Assembly (NCBI RefSeq): GCF_021010575.1
Contig: NZ_JAJNAG010000003.1
Coordinates: 124,001-188,000 of the forward strand
DNA: 64,000 nt
Direction of reading: 5' to 3'
DNA from: Limnobaculum eriocheiris
Lineage (GTDB): Bacteria; Pseudomonadota; Gammaproteobacteria; Enterobacterales; Enterobacteriaceae
Position 1 is the stretch's first letter. Every line of letters begins with the position of its first letter. Below are positions 48,580 through 56,660 of this stretch, one piece after another. The translations under genes and the position numbers were made by a program. The notes under the pieces are model-generated. The model saw only the letters and a list, made by a program, of their open reading frames with translations, was not told where the DNA came from and searched no databases.

Positions 48580-51044
48580 CAGCTGTACCTCCTGCGTTCT
48601 TGCTGAGCCAGCAGGCGCTCCAGCATTTTTTCCAGCTCGTGCACGCTCATATTCAGCGCACCGGTCAGCCCGGCTGGCGCTGCTGTCTCTTTGCCATTGA
48701 GGTAGAACTGAGGATTAAAGTCGACCTGAATACCACCAGACATTCCGCCACCGGATGCAGCTGCGCCACGGCCTGAATACCCCGCAGCCATGATTTCTGG
48801 CGACGGGATACGAGGTACATCCGGTGTCATTTGTTCAGCCAGCCGCTGCCCGGCCAGCGCCGCAAGCGGAGTGGTTCGCTGCAGGCCGATGGCTGCTCCC
48901 TGTGCGATGTTGTCACCAAAGCCCATAAACACCCGGCTCGGCGAGTGAATACCCAGTTTTTCTTTAAACCAGCCGCCGACGCTGTCTCCCATGTCGGTGA
49001 CGGTGGTTTTGAGCGAGTCCCATTTGTTTTTGATGCCGTTTATCAGCCCGTCGATAAGATGGCCACCGAAGTCAGTGAACTTCGCTGGCAGATCAACGCC
49101 GAGATATTTCAGCGCAGCCGCAAAGGCTTTGTAGAGCAGACCAACCGGCGACCAGTTAATCAGCAGCTTACCAATCCCCACGATACCGCCGTTAAACGCC
49201 GTTTTAATGTCTGCCCAGCGCTGTTTAAACCAGCCGCTGACCGCTCCCCAGTTGCGGTAAATAAGGTAAGCAGCCACAGCAACAGCGGTGATGGCCAGAC
49301 CGATAGGGTTCATCATCAGCGCCCGGCCAATCCAGAGAACTGCCCGTCCGACGAGCATAATGCCGCGAACAAGACTGCCACCAAGTACACGCCCCAGCGT
49401 ACCAGCCCCTTTGGCGACAGCGCTGAAGCCGGTCACTAACCAGCGGAGTTTGCCGCCTTCACCCAGTGCAAGGGTCAGACGAAGCCAGTTAGCTCGAAGC
49501 CTGACAACACTTCCCCATACGCTGGTAAATGGTGAGATAAGGAGATTCAGCCCCAGCTTGAGACCGATTGTGGCCATCTTGAAGGCAAGTAATGCACCCA
49601 CAACCTTAATGGTACCGCTGACGAGCTGCGGGTTTGCCGCTATCCATTTGCCAACGCTGTTCATTAAGGGGATGAAAGTTTCCCCCAACTGGATCAAAGC
49701 CGGGCGTAATGATTCTCCGATGCTAATGGCCGAGTCGTTAAAACCAATCTGGGTACTGCGCCAGCGTCCTTCGAGTGTGTCATTCTGTTTTGCTGCATCC
49801 TTGTCCAGGGTAGACATCGCAGAGGGAGTGTTCATTTCCTGTTTATTAGACTGGTACTTATCCCAGCCCTGGCGCATCGCCAGCAGATGGTTGACAGTCT
49901 GAATATCGGTGAACACTTCCGCCAGTCCAAAGGATTCCATCAACTTCTGCTGGCCTTCCTGATCGCCTCTTGATCCTGCAGCTTTCCATTGTTGTACGAA
50001 TGCCTTGCTTTTACCGTCGATAAATCGGTTGGCAATCATCAGAGAGGCTTCATACTGAGAGAGTCCCTGGGCTACATAATTTTGCATTGACCCCTGATAG
50101 TCCACTCCGGCTTTGGCATATTTCTGAATGGTATCTCCGCGCCCCATCGCCGCCAGCCAGTTAGACATATTGGTGACTGCTTCCTCTGCAGAGCCGCTGC
50201 CTTTACCCACTTCCAGACTGGCGACAATCTGGGTTATGGCGTCTTTACCGTAAATACCACGGGCCGCGAAAGCTTTGGCCATACCGGGCAACGCTTTCGC
50301 CATATCCTTCAGTTCAAATGACCCAAGCTTTGCCCCAGTTGCCGCAATTCCAAAAGCCTGCTCCAGCTCCTTCGCATCGGTAATTTTAAGCGCATCGCTG
50401 AAGGCATAGGTCATTTTGGCGAGGTCTGTCATATCCGCTTTGGTGGCTGTGGCTGCTTTGCCCAGCATTCCGGCAAACTTTGCTGCCTGTTCCGGGTTCA
50501 TACCATCAGCAACCAGTTGACCAACACCACCCAACAAAGACTCCTGCAGCTGGTTAACCCTGAGCGATGCCTGACGAATAGCAGTACCGATAGCCTGCTC
50601 CTGACGTGCATCCAGATCGCCGGTCACGCTGATATCGCGAAGCTGGGACTCAAACGAGGCATATTGTTTGATTGAGGCCATAACTGGTGACCCCAGTGTT
50701 CTGCCTATGGCATAGGTTTCTGCCCCCTGCCCATAGAGCGCCATGCGGTTAGCTTTCTGCGCATCACTGGTGGCAGATACCACCGAAAGACGACGCTGCT
50801 GGCGCTCAACCTGTTCCATTGTTCGACCAACCCGCAGCAGAGCATTGTTCAGGTTCTGCATGGAAGAGGTACCGAGGTGACCATAGCGGGCAATTTTCTG
50901 AGTTAAATTATCTTGCCGCTCCTGCAGACGGCGTGATGTATCGCCAAGGGAGTCGAGGGCGCGTCGGGTACCGCTGACGGCAGAACGGAAGCTGCTTCCG
51001 ACAATCCCGCCAATAATGACGCCAACTGAAAATTCACTGGCCAC
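48579..51044 (-). CDS. Tail tape-measure protein
   Basis: The tape-measure sets tail length and leaves the tail with DNA. The 821-residue protein has a helical, coiled start (SFRSAVSGTRRALDSLGDTSRRLQERQDNL), a TP901-type core (about 115-420, FESQLRDISVTGDLDARQEQAIGTAIRQASLRV), a hydrophobic middle (about 480-620), and the end LGIHSPSRVFMGFGDNIAQGAAIGL. Length and position after gpE are typical of P2 gpT. Confidence 0.94.
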   Translation of the reverse strand: MASEFSVGVIIGGIVGSSFRSAVSGTRRALDSLGDTSRRLQERQDNLTQKIARYGHLGTSSMQNLNNALLRVGRTMEQVERQQRRLSVVSATSDAQKANRMALYGQGAETYAIGRTLGSPVMASIKQYASFESQLRDISVTGDLDARQEQAIGTAIRQASLRVNQLQESLLGGVGQLVADGMNPEQAAKFAGMLGKAATATKADMTDLAKMTYAFSDALKITDAKELEQAFGIAATGAKLGSFELKDMAKALPGMAKAFAARGIYGKDAITQIVASLEVGKGSGSAEEAVTNMSNWLAAMGRGDTIQKYAKAGVDYQGSMQNYVAQGLSQYEASLMIANRFIDGKSKAFVQQWKAAGSRGDQEGQQKLMESFGLAEVFTDIQTVNHLLAMRQGWDKYQSNKQEMNTPSAMSTLDKDAAKQNDTLEGRWRSTQIGFNDSAISIGESLRPALIQLGETFIPLMNSVGKWIAANPQLVSGTIKVVGALLAFKMATIGLKLGLNLLISPFTSVWGSVVRLRANWLRLTLALGEGGKLRWLVTGFSAVAKGAGTLGRVLGGSLVRGIMLVGRAVLWIGRALMMNPIGLAITAVAVAAYLIYRNWGAVSGWFKQRWADIKTAFNGGIVGIGKLLINWSPVGLLYKAFAAALKYLGVDLPAKFTDFGGHLIDGLINGIKNKWDSLKTTVTDMGDSVGGWFKEKLGIHSPSRVFMGFGDNIAQGAAIGLQRTTPLAALAGQRLAEQMTPDVPRIPSPEIMAAGYSGRGAAASGGGMSGGIQVDFNPQFYLNGKETAAPAGLTGALNMSVHELEKMLERLLAQQERRRYS

Positions 51045-51136
51045 GCTGGTTATCCTCTGAAAGCGAAAAAACGTAAGGGGAATATCGGAGAGGCATGCAG
51101 AACAGCCGCGAGTGGCGGCTGTCAGGTGATGAGGAG

Positions 51137-51280
51137 TTACTGATTGTCGCCGAACTCGCTTTTGATTTGCTCTTCAGCCTGCTCCAGCCACATCTCCAGA
51201 TCGTCAGTATCGAGGGCATCAATCTCCCCCGGCTGAAATCTAAACCACCTCGCCAGCAGTCCCTGTGCCTGCGTCAGCAT
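51137..51280 (-). CDS. GpE'-like small tail assembly protein (47 aa)
   Basis: The frame after E gives MLTQAQGLLARWFRFQPGEID..., resembling the P2 GpE' family with its WF..P..ID.L...E...WLEQA pattern. It overlaps the 3' end of the E-like gene by 41 bases in the +1 (equivalently -2) frame. In P2 and Mu the corresponding product is made by frameshifting as an E-E' fusion that helps the tape measure; in this phage an independent ATG at 51280 (weak ribosome site AAGAG) is also possible. It was found by reading that frame through the E stop codon. Confidence 0.65.
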   Translation of the reverse strand: MLTQAQGLLARWFRFQPGEIDALDTDDLEMWLEQAEEQIKSEFGDNQ

Positions 51281-51560
51281 CTTTGTCGCTCTTGCCCAAC
51301 CCCGTGATTTGCTGAAATCGGGTCTGCAGCTCCAGATAATCGGCCAGGTCCATGTTGTCCATGTCCTCCGGGAGCAGGCCGGTACTGCGGGAAATCAGTG
51401 GCTCATCCCAATCTGCCGGGTCTTTATGCGTTTTCTTGACCAGTTTGAGGTCTTTAACCGTCAGGCGCTTAAGGGTGAGTTGAGAAATGGAGTTACCTGC
51501 TGCCGTGGTGAAAGGGAACTGCAGGACAAAGATTTCTGCTTCTGTTTGGGTCTGTGACAT
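51240..51560 (-). CDS. P2 gpE-like tail assembly chaperone
   Basis: The 106-residue protein is the tail assembly chaperone between tube and tape measure: LQFPFTTAAGNSISQLTLKRLTVKDLKLVKK and DLADYLELQTRFQQITGLG are typical of the E-family. ATG 51560 with AGGAG 7 bp upstream is preferred over ATG 51566. The E' frame overlaps its end. Confidence 0.85.
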   Translation of the reverse strand: MSQTQTEAEIFVLQFPFTTAAGNSISQLTLKRLTVKDLKLVKKTHKDPADWDEPLISRSTGLLPEDMDNMDLADYLELQTRFQQITGLGKSDKDADAGTGTAGEVV

Positions 51561-51658
51561 GTTCATGCTCCTGTGTAAGTTCAGGGCAGTATGTCTGGTG
51601 ACGCGGGGAACATATATTAAAGGGGATTAAGAAGAAAGGGGCCGAAGCCCCTGTGATA

Positions 51659-51940
51659 TCAGTGAGTGCGAAACCCTTTGCAGTTACGCAGAAATGCAAT
51701 GAGAAGCGCCTTTCCTTCAGCTTTACCGATGCCGGTGAACCAGTGGTCAGGCGGTTCCCATGCCTCAATCAGGTCAGCCAGCTTCCGTGCTTTGGAGCGG
51801 GTGCAGTCAATCGGGTAATTGGTTTTTCGGGTATTAAAAAGATTTTCCACCCCCGGAATATCGAGGAGGGTGAACCAGGTGCCATTCCCCATGCCAATCG
51901 AACCGCAGTCACCGCCTTTATCTTCGATCTCAACGGTCAT
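51659..51940 (-). CDS. Uncharacterised phage protein (93 aa)
   Basis: It overlaps the upstream gene by 11 bases and so is probably translated with it. The sequence has GSIGMGNGTWFTLLDIPGVENLFNTRKTNYPIDCTRSKARKLADLIEAWEPPDHWF with no membrane segment. I do not recognise a family. Lying between tube and E genes, where P2 has nothing, it looks like an inserted accessory gene. Confidence 0.6.
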   Translation of the reverse strand: MTVEIEDKGGDCGSIGMGNGTWFTLLDIPGVENLFNTRKTNYPIDCTRSKARKLADLIEAWEPPDHWFTGIGKAEGKALLIAFLRNCKGFRTH

Positions 51941-52223
51941 CGTGTTTTCCCAACGCCAGCTGTGACTTCAGCCTGTACCCTTCAAACTGCCACAGCGCTT
52001 CAGTCTCATTGCGCTGCGCTTTAGCGATCGCCACTTTCCTGCCAGTCTCTTCATCGAACAGACCCGGATGCGCCGTGGCGCTGAATCCACTGCTGACCAT
52101 AAAGCCATCCGGCATCAGCGCAACAGCAATGGTCAGCGTGGTGCCCGGAAAGTGGTGGGTCTGATAACTCAGCGACGCCACCAGGTCGTCTATCGTTTTA
52201 CGCTCAACTTTGGGTACCACCAT
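51930..52223 (-). CDS. N4 gp49 / Sf6 gp66-family protein
   Basis: The 97-residue protein has the N4 gp49/Sf6 gp66 pattern: GTTLTIAVALMPDGFMVSSGFSATAHPGLFDEETGRKVA, then ALWQFEGYRLKSQL. The family is common in phages as an accessory protein of unknown role. GGAGG 6 bp before ATG 52223 supports this start over the GTG at 52229. It sits directly after the tube gene, an unusual place for it. Confidence 0.8.
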   Translation of the reverse strand: MVVPKVERKTIDDLVASLSYQTHHFPGTTLTIAVALMPDGFMVSSGFSATAHPGLFDEETGRKVAIAKAQRNETEALWQFEGYRLKSQLALGKHDDR

Positions 52224-52225
52224 GA

Positions 52226-52747
52226 TCACCCTCCGATATTGATGCGGTAATCAGTCAACTGGTCAACGCCGCCGACGCGGAAGATGTTGGCCAGATAGTC
52301 CAGCTCCAGCAGTTCTTCACCATCCAGTACCTGTTTGATGTACGTGCAGGTGAAGCTACTGGAGAACTCGGCGTTCTCGTGCTGTTTGAACGTCCCCAGC
52401 GGGTTCTTCTTGAACATGATCGTCAGGAAGGTGACCAGCGGGATTTCGTCAATCAGCCCCTGCGAACTGTAGCGCTGGACGCTGGAACGGCACTGCAGCG
52501 CCAGCGACTTATACGGGTTCGCGGCAGACAGCATCGCGTCGCGGTAAAAGCTGTTCCACTTGATCTCGCCCTCAAGCTTGTCGAAGCCTGCCGGGAGTTC
52601 CACCTTGCCCACCATCCCCAGAGCCTTATGCTCCTGCATGGTCATGGAGACGTCAGGCAGTTTGACCTCCTCGGCCCGCCCCAGCAGGTTAGCGCCATCC
52701 AGGTAGATGTTGGCATTCGTGATGCGGTTGATCTCAATCTTTGCCAT
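52226..52747 (-). CDS. Tail tube protein (P2 FII-like)
   Basis: The 173-residue protein has the contractile-tail tube pattern: RITNANIYLDGANLLGRAEEVKLPDVSMTMQEHKALGMVGKVELPAG and LDYLANIFRVGGVDQLTDYRINIG. It follows the sheath with a one-base overlap, the usual FI-FII order. Confidence 0.94.
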   Translation of the reverse strand: MAKIEINRITNANIYLDGANLLGRAEEVKLPDVSMTMQEHKALGMVGKVELPAGFDKLEGEIKWNSFYRDAMLSAANPYKSLALQCRSSVQRYSSQGLIDEIPLVTFLTIMFKKNPLGTFKQHENAEFSSSFTCTYIKQVLDGEELLELDYLANIFRVGGVDQLTDYRINIGG

Positions 52748-54174
52748 CAGCTATTCCCCTTCAGGGTTAACAGGTATTCCGAGGTGATCTCGGTCTCAAA
52801 CGTCAGCCGCTCCAGCGGAGGCGGTGGCGTGTATTTGTAGATCAGCAACAGATGACCGGCGGCCAGCTCCGTCTCTTCATTACGGGCCGGATCAAACCAG
52901 CAACTGAAGCCCAGAAGCGCACCGTCGCCAATCAGCTTGCGACCGTAGGCGTTGACCGACTCCGTCAGCGCATCAATCAGCGCCTGGGTAATCGGCATGT
53001 CGATGTACTGCTGGCTGAAATAACGCAGGGACTCGTTGATCACATCACCGGTGCGGCGAACGTTCTCAAAGTTGCGCATATGGGTGACCGTTGGCCATGC
53101 TGCCATCCGGTTGCCCCACAGACGCAGGCCGCTGCCGTAGCTGCTGAAGACCGTAGTGATGCCCTGTTCGTTGAGCAGGTTCACCTCGCTCTGCGGGTCA
53201 TCAATCATTGCCGACAGCTGGCGCTCCACGCCGGTGATACCCAGAATCTCCTGGTTGGAGGACGACCACCAGTAGCCCTTGTCCAGGTCGACTTTGGCAC
53301 GCAGACCTGCAGCACGCTGGCTCAGCGGCTCCAGCCGTTCGCTGTTGGTGGCCGCGTCGTACACCTTGACGTGCGGGTAGCACAGACGGACGCGGTCGGA
53401 GCTGGTATTGAAGTTAATGGTGCCTTCCGGGCCACGCCCCGCCAGAGCCTGAGCAAAAGTGGTACCAATCGGCGCGTCGATGTAGGTAACCGCGCCCAGC
53501 TTCTCAGCCATGGCGATAAGCTCAACCGAGACGCTGTTCTGGGTACAGAATACCGGGGCAATCAGGATTTTGGCGAAGTAGCCAAACAGGTTGAAGCTAT
53601 CATTAAGCAGCTTCATGCCGGTACGGTTGCCCGCCGCGTTAACGGCACCGATGATATCAGCCGGGGTGACTTTGGTCGGATCAGCATAGTTATAGCTGGC
53701 CTTCACCGTTGCATTTGCAGCAATGCTCTTACCGAGGTTGGTAATCACCCCGGTCTGTGCATCAAGCGAGTAGTCCTGACCTTCCACATAAGGCTGGCCA
53801 TCGCTGTCCGGTTTCAGTACCAGCTGCGCAACCACCGGATTAGCCAGCTGTGCCTTGCCCGTCGCCTTGTCGAATGTTACGTCTTCATCGGCCACAGCGG
53901 TTTTATGCACAGCCGGTTCAAGCACGTTAATGACCAGAACGGTGCCTGCCCCGTGGTCGTAGATCGCATCCAGTGCCTGCGGAATGGTAAAGCCAGTGAG
54001 CTGGCTGCCAAACGCCGCTGCATCTTTCTCAGACAGACACTGCACCAGCGTATTGACGTCTCCCATTGGGGCAGTACCAATCAGGCCAATGACGGCGGAT
54101 TTCACCGTTTTAACCGGGCGGGCACCGTTTTCCACCTCAATGGTTTCGACGCCATGCAGATAGTTAGCTGACAT
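52747..54174 (-). CDS. Contractile tail sheath protein (P2 FI-like)
   Basis: The 475-residue protein begins ANYLHGVETIEVENGARPVKTVKSAVIGLIGTAP and ends with LAAGHLLLIYKYTPPPPLERLTFETEITSEYLL, the conserved C-terminal handshake strands; SYGSGLRLWGNRMAAWPT lies before them. It is the outer sheath that contracts at infection. It overlaps the upstream small gene by 11 bases. Confidence 0.95.
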   Translation of the reverse strand: MSANYLHGVETIEVENGARPVKTVKSAVIGLIGTAPMGDVNTLVQCLSEKDAAAFGSQLTGFTIPQALDAIYDHGAGTVLVINVLEPAVHKTAVADEDVTFDKATGKAQLANPVVAQLVLKPDSDGQPYVEGQDYSLDAQTGVITNLGKSIAANATVKASYNYADPTKVTPADIIGAVNAAGNRTGMKLLNDSFNLFGYFAKILIAPVFCTQNSVSVELIAMAEKLGAVTYIDAPIGTTFAQALAGRGPEGTINFNTSSDRVRLCYPHVKVYDAATNSERLEPLSQRAAGLRAKVDLDKGYWWSSSNQEILGITGVERQLSAMIDDPQSEVNLLNEQGITTVFSSYGSGLRLWGNRMAAWPTVTHMRNFENVRRTGDVINESLRYFSQQYIDMPITQALIDALTESVNAYGRKLIGDGALLGFSCWFDPARNEETELAAGHLLLIYKYTPPPPLERLTFETEITSEYLLTLKGNS

Positions 54175-54415
54175 GGGAGTCCTCCGTTTTCACATCGCTG
54201 TCGCCGCCGCTCCTGCGCTTTTGTGGCTGCACAGCCGGTGTGCTGGCGGGTTTAGTCTCTTCAGATACCGGCGTCAGATGCTTCAGCGCCACCAGTACCT
54301 TCACATAGTCATGCTCCTCCGGCAGGGAAACATTCTTCCCCGGCCAGAGCAGGATTTCGGTTCCGTCCGACAGCGTGACGCCGCTGGCCGGGCCGGAATA
54401 GCGGTATTCTTTCAT
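54164..54415 (-). CDS. Small phage protein at the head-tail gene junction (Mu gp38 position)
   Basis: The 83-residue protein has a compact start (KEYRYSGPASGVTLSDGTEILLWPGKNVSLPEEHDYVKVLVAL) and a Lys/Pro/Ser-rich, charged tail. It lies where Mu has gp38 (DUF2635), and the length and start are compatible, but the match is not certain. ATG 54415 overlaps the gp37 stop by one base. Confidence 0.65.
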   Translation of the reverse strand: MKEYRYSGPASGVTLSDGTEILLWPGKNVSLPEEHDYVKVLVALKHLTPVSEETKPASTPAVQPQKRRSGGDSDVKTEDSHVS

Positions 54416-54879
54416 CACTCGCTTTCCTCATAGTTCACTTCGGTTAACAGCGGGCCGGACGGTAAATCGCTGTCTTCGATAAAGACGCTTTCGGTTGCGA
54501 AGTCGAGAGCGTACTGCCACAGCCCCTTGACCTCACCGATAAACACTTCACGAGTCAGCCCGATACGACGGCGGCAGTTCGGCGGGGTGTAGCCACCGAG
54601 GATGCGGCGGACTGCATCCAGAACGTCAATCGCACCTCTTTTACCGTTGAGCTGGCGGAAGACCACCGTGACGCAGAGCTGGATAGTCTGAGGCTGGATC
54701 ACCGCACCAATATCATCGGGTTTTTCGAAGCGCGAACCGGCATAGCTCAGCAGCAACGCCCCGACAGGATGATTCAGACGGTATTCGGACGGCTTTTCCG
54801 GGAAGTACTCCACCTGCAGCTGGGGCAGCTTCTCGCGCAACCGGGCCAGCACAGCATCGAGGACGGGCAAAACGTTCAT
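54415..54879 (-). CDS. Mu gp37-like tail terminator protein
   Basis: The 154-residue protein begins VLPVLDAVLARLREKLPQLQVEYFPEKPSEYRLNHPVGALLLSYAGSRFE and contains LDAVRRILGGYTPPNCRRRIGLTRE, the pattern of Mu gp37 (DUF1834). It joins head and tail. The start overlaps the gp36 stop by one base. Confidence 0.88.
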   Translation of the reverse strand: MNVLPVLDAVLARLREKLPQLQVEYFPEKPSEYRLNHPVGALLLSYAGSRFEKPDDIGAVIQPQTIQLCVTVVFRQLNGKRGAIDVLDAVRRILGGYTPPNCRRRIGLTREVFIGEVKGLWQYALDFATESVFIEDSDLPSGPLLTEVNYEESE

Positions 54880-55325
54880 CAGTATTTCTCCAGTAAGCCG
54901 TCGCGCCCGCCAAAGGTGGGCCGGCGTGCCCGCGCCCGGATTTCACCGGACTCAGGTACGTCTTTTTGAGTGGACTGCAGCCCCAGCGTCAGCTTCCCGT
55001 CGCGGATAGCCTCAAGCTGACGCCGGGCCTCTTTGTTGTCGTCTTTGACGGTGTCAGGCAGATCACCTTCAGGACGACGGACATACAGGCGGTAACGCAC
55101 CAGCGTGATGGCAATATCCCGCAGAACGGTAGGCACTTCTGCCAGCGGCAGGGTATAGCGACCACGAAGGTGCGCATCAATCAACTCCCCGGCGTAGCGA
55201 ATACAGCTGTCCACAACCGTCACATTCACCGTGGCAGGGGTGTCGAAATCCACGACCTCGTTAGTGAGCTGAATCAGCGTTGACTCAGGCACTTGTTCCT
55301 GTAAATCCGCCAGGGTGCAGTACAT
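54879..55325 (-). CDS. Mu gp36-like head-tail connector protein
   Basis: The 148-residue protein has the DUF1320 pattern: MYCTLADLQEQVPESTLIQLTNE, SCIRYAGELIDAHLRGRYTLPL, RDIAITLVRYRLYVRRPEGDLPDTVKDDNKEARRQLEAIRDGKLTLG. The ATG at 55325 lies 1 bp after the cement-protein stop; a longer open frame upstream overlaps the cement gene and is not used. Confidence 0.9.
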   Translation of the reverse strand: MYCTLADLQEQVPESTLIQLTNEVVDFDTPATVNVTVVDSCIRYAGELIDAHLRGRYTLPLAEVPTVLRDIAITLVRYRLYVRRPEGDLPDTVKDDNKEARRQLEAIRDGKLTLGLQSTQKDVPESGEIRARARRPTFGGRDGLLEKY

Positions 55326-55326
55326 G

Positions 55327-55683
55327 TCACACCCCGCGCAGGATGCGGATAACATCACCTTCGGCCAGTGCTTCATCCAGCGCAATCCCGGCTGAAATAC
55401 CTGCCGGGGTGTCGCCTGATGCTGCTGTCTGGGGAACAGCGCAGGCATTCGCATCCGACTGGACGTTCAGCCCCCTGGCAATCGCGGCACCGGCCTCGAC
55501 GGCAACGATACCCAGTACGTTGACCGGCGTTAAATCACCGGCTGCGGCATCCACCTCCGCCACGCCGAGCGCTACGGCCCCGGCCTGACAGGGCGCGTTA
55601 TCGGCACCGACAAAGCGCTGTTGTGTCAGCGCCGCACTGGCCGTCACGGTAGTGGTCAGAATGACCTGCTGAGTTGTACCCAT
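55327..55683 (-). CDS. Capsid decoration (cement) protein, DUF2190-like
   Basis: The 118-residue protein is Ala/Gly/Val-rich with QQRFVGADNAPCQAGAVALGVAEVDAAAGDLTPVNVLGIVAVEAGAAI and DTPAGISAGIALDEALAEGDVIRILRGV, the DUF2190 capsid cement pattern. It lies directly after the major capsid gene. Confidence 0.82.
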   Translation of the reverse strand: MGTTQQVILTTTVTASAALTQQRFVGADNAPCQAGAVALGVAEVDAAAGDLTPVNVLGIVAVEAGAAIARGLNVQSDANACAVPQTAASGDTPAGISAGIALDEALAEGDVIRILRGV

Positions 55684-55693
55684 GACCGTCTCC

Positions 55694-56647
55694 TTATTTC
55701 ACGATGTTGGTGACGAGATACCCGGCATCGCCACCGACCACGGCGACTTTGTAGATATCGGTATAACGGCAGTACTTCACCTTGCCGCCGACGCCATCAT
55801 ATTTGTCCGCCACCGGCATCCCTTTACGGCGCAGGGTGTAACCGAATGACGGCTCATTTTCGTCGGCGCTGTCAGTGCCCGGCTGGGGTTTGCCGACGTA
55901 ATGCAGCATCAGGTTGTCGCCCCAGATATCGGTCGGGACTTTGTCCTTGTTTTGCGCATCTTTCATGGAGGCCATGGAGACCGGCTCGCCGATAACGACA
56001 TCTTCCAGCTGGAAAAGGTCTTTCAGAATTTCGATGGTGATACGCTTGCGCTCGTTAGCACCAATCGCTGCCTGAATCGCCGGGTGGAACTTGAGTAGCG
56101 ACATGACGCTGGCCCCCATGGTCATCAGGTTCGGACGCAGACCGGTAGCGTTACGTACCGCTTCAATCCCGCCCTCGATGATGCCAATCGGATCACCCTG
56201 GCCACCTGCCCAGCGTTCAGCCGCAGCCAGCGCTTTGACGTTAGCTGCACGGTAGACGTTTTTGTCCTGGGCCAGACGGGCCGCATATAGCTCGCGCTTG
56301 AGGTTGACGCCGCTGGTCACACGGCGAATGGCTTTGGCCTCTTCGTTGAACATCGACTCGGCCTGCTCGCGATAGTCCACCGGCGCGGCCAGATCGTGTT
56401 CGTTGAGAACCAGGTCCAGCTTGCCGTTTTTCTCGCGTACCAGAACGTTGCTGTCAGCCCCTACGGCACGCTCGGTGTCGTACTCCACAAAGGCGGATTT
56501 ACCGAAAGTCGGAACGGTCACACCTTCCTTATCGGTCTGGACAATGGGGAAGATGCGCTCGCCGATGAACGCGGCATTTTTATAACCGCGAGCGATGCTG
56601 GTCAGCACCGGGTCAACAACGCGCTTACCCTTTAAATAGTCAGACAT
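55694..56647 (-). CDS. Major capsid protein
   Basis: The 317-residue protein is the probable coat subunit: it lies after the protease/scaffold gene, and has MSDYLKGKRVVDPVLTSIARGYKNAAFIGERIFPIV, VPTFGKSAFVEYDTERAVG and AVVGGDAGYLVTNIV, as in HK97-fold coat proteins of Mu-like phages of the non-Mu-T type. The position agrees with Mu gpT, the sequence less so. Confidence 0.85.
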   Translation of the reverse strand: MSDYLKGKRVVDPVLTSIARGYKNAAFIGERIFPIVQTDKEGVTVPTFGKSAFVEYDTERAVGADSNVLVREKNGKLDLVLNEHDLAAPVDYREQAESMFNEEAKAIRRVTSGVNLKRELYAARLAQDKNVYRAANVKALAAAERWAGGQGDPIGIIEGGIEAVRNATGLRPNLMTMGASVMSLLKFHPAIQAAIGANERKRITIEILKDLFQLEDVVIGEPVSMASMKDAQNKDKVPTDIWGDNLMLHYVGKPQPGTDSADENEPSFGYTLRRKGMPVADKYDGVGGKVKYCRYTDIYKVAVVGGDAGYLVTNIVK

Positions 56648-56660
56648 GTTCTCTCCTTAA

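Noticed and set aside
51034-51222. 62-codon minus-strand frame over the E' region
   Set aside because: Ser/Arg-rich with no pattern; it is a shadow of the 47-residue E'-like frame.
52852-54171. 439-codon open frame on the plus strand
   Set aside because: It is the antisense shadow of the sheath gene; composition is that of a reversed coding strand and no ribosome site or family pattern is seen.
55326-55454. Upstream extension of the gp36 frame
   Set aside because: It overlaps the cement-protein gene out of frame, and gp36 proteins start at the later ATG.
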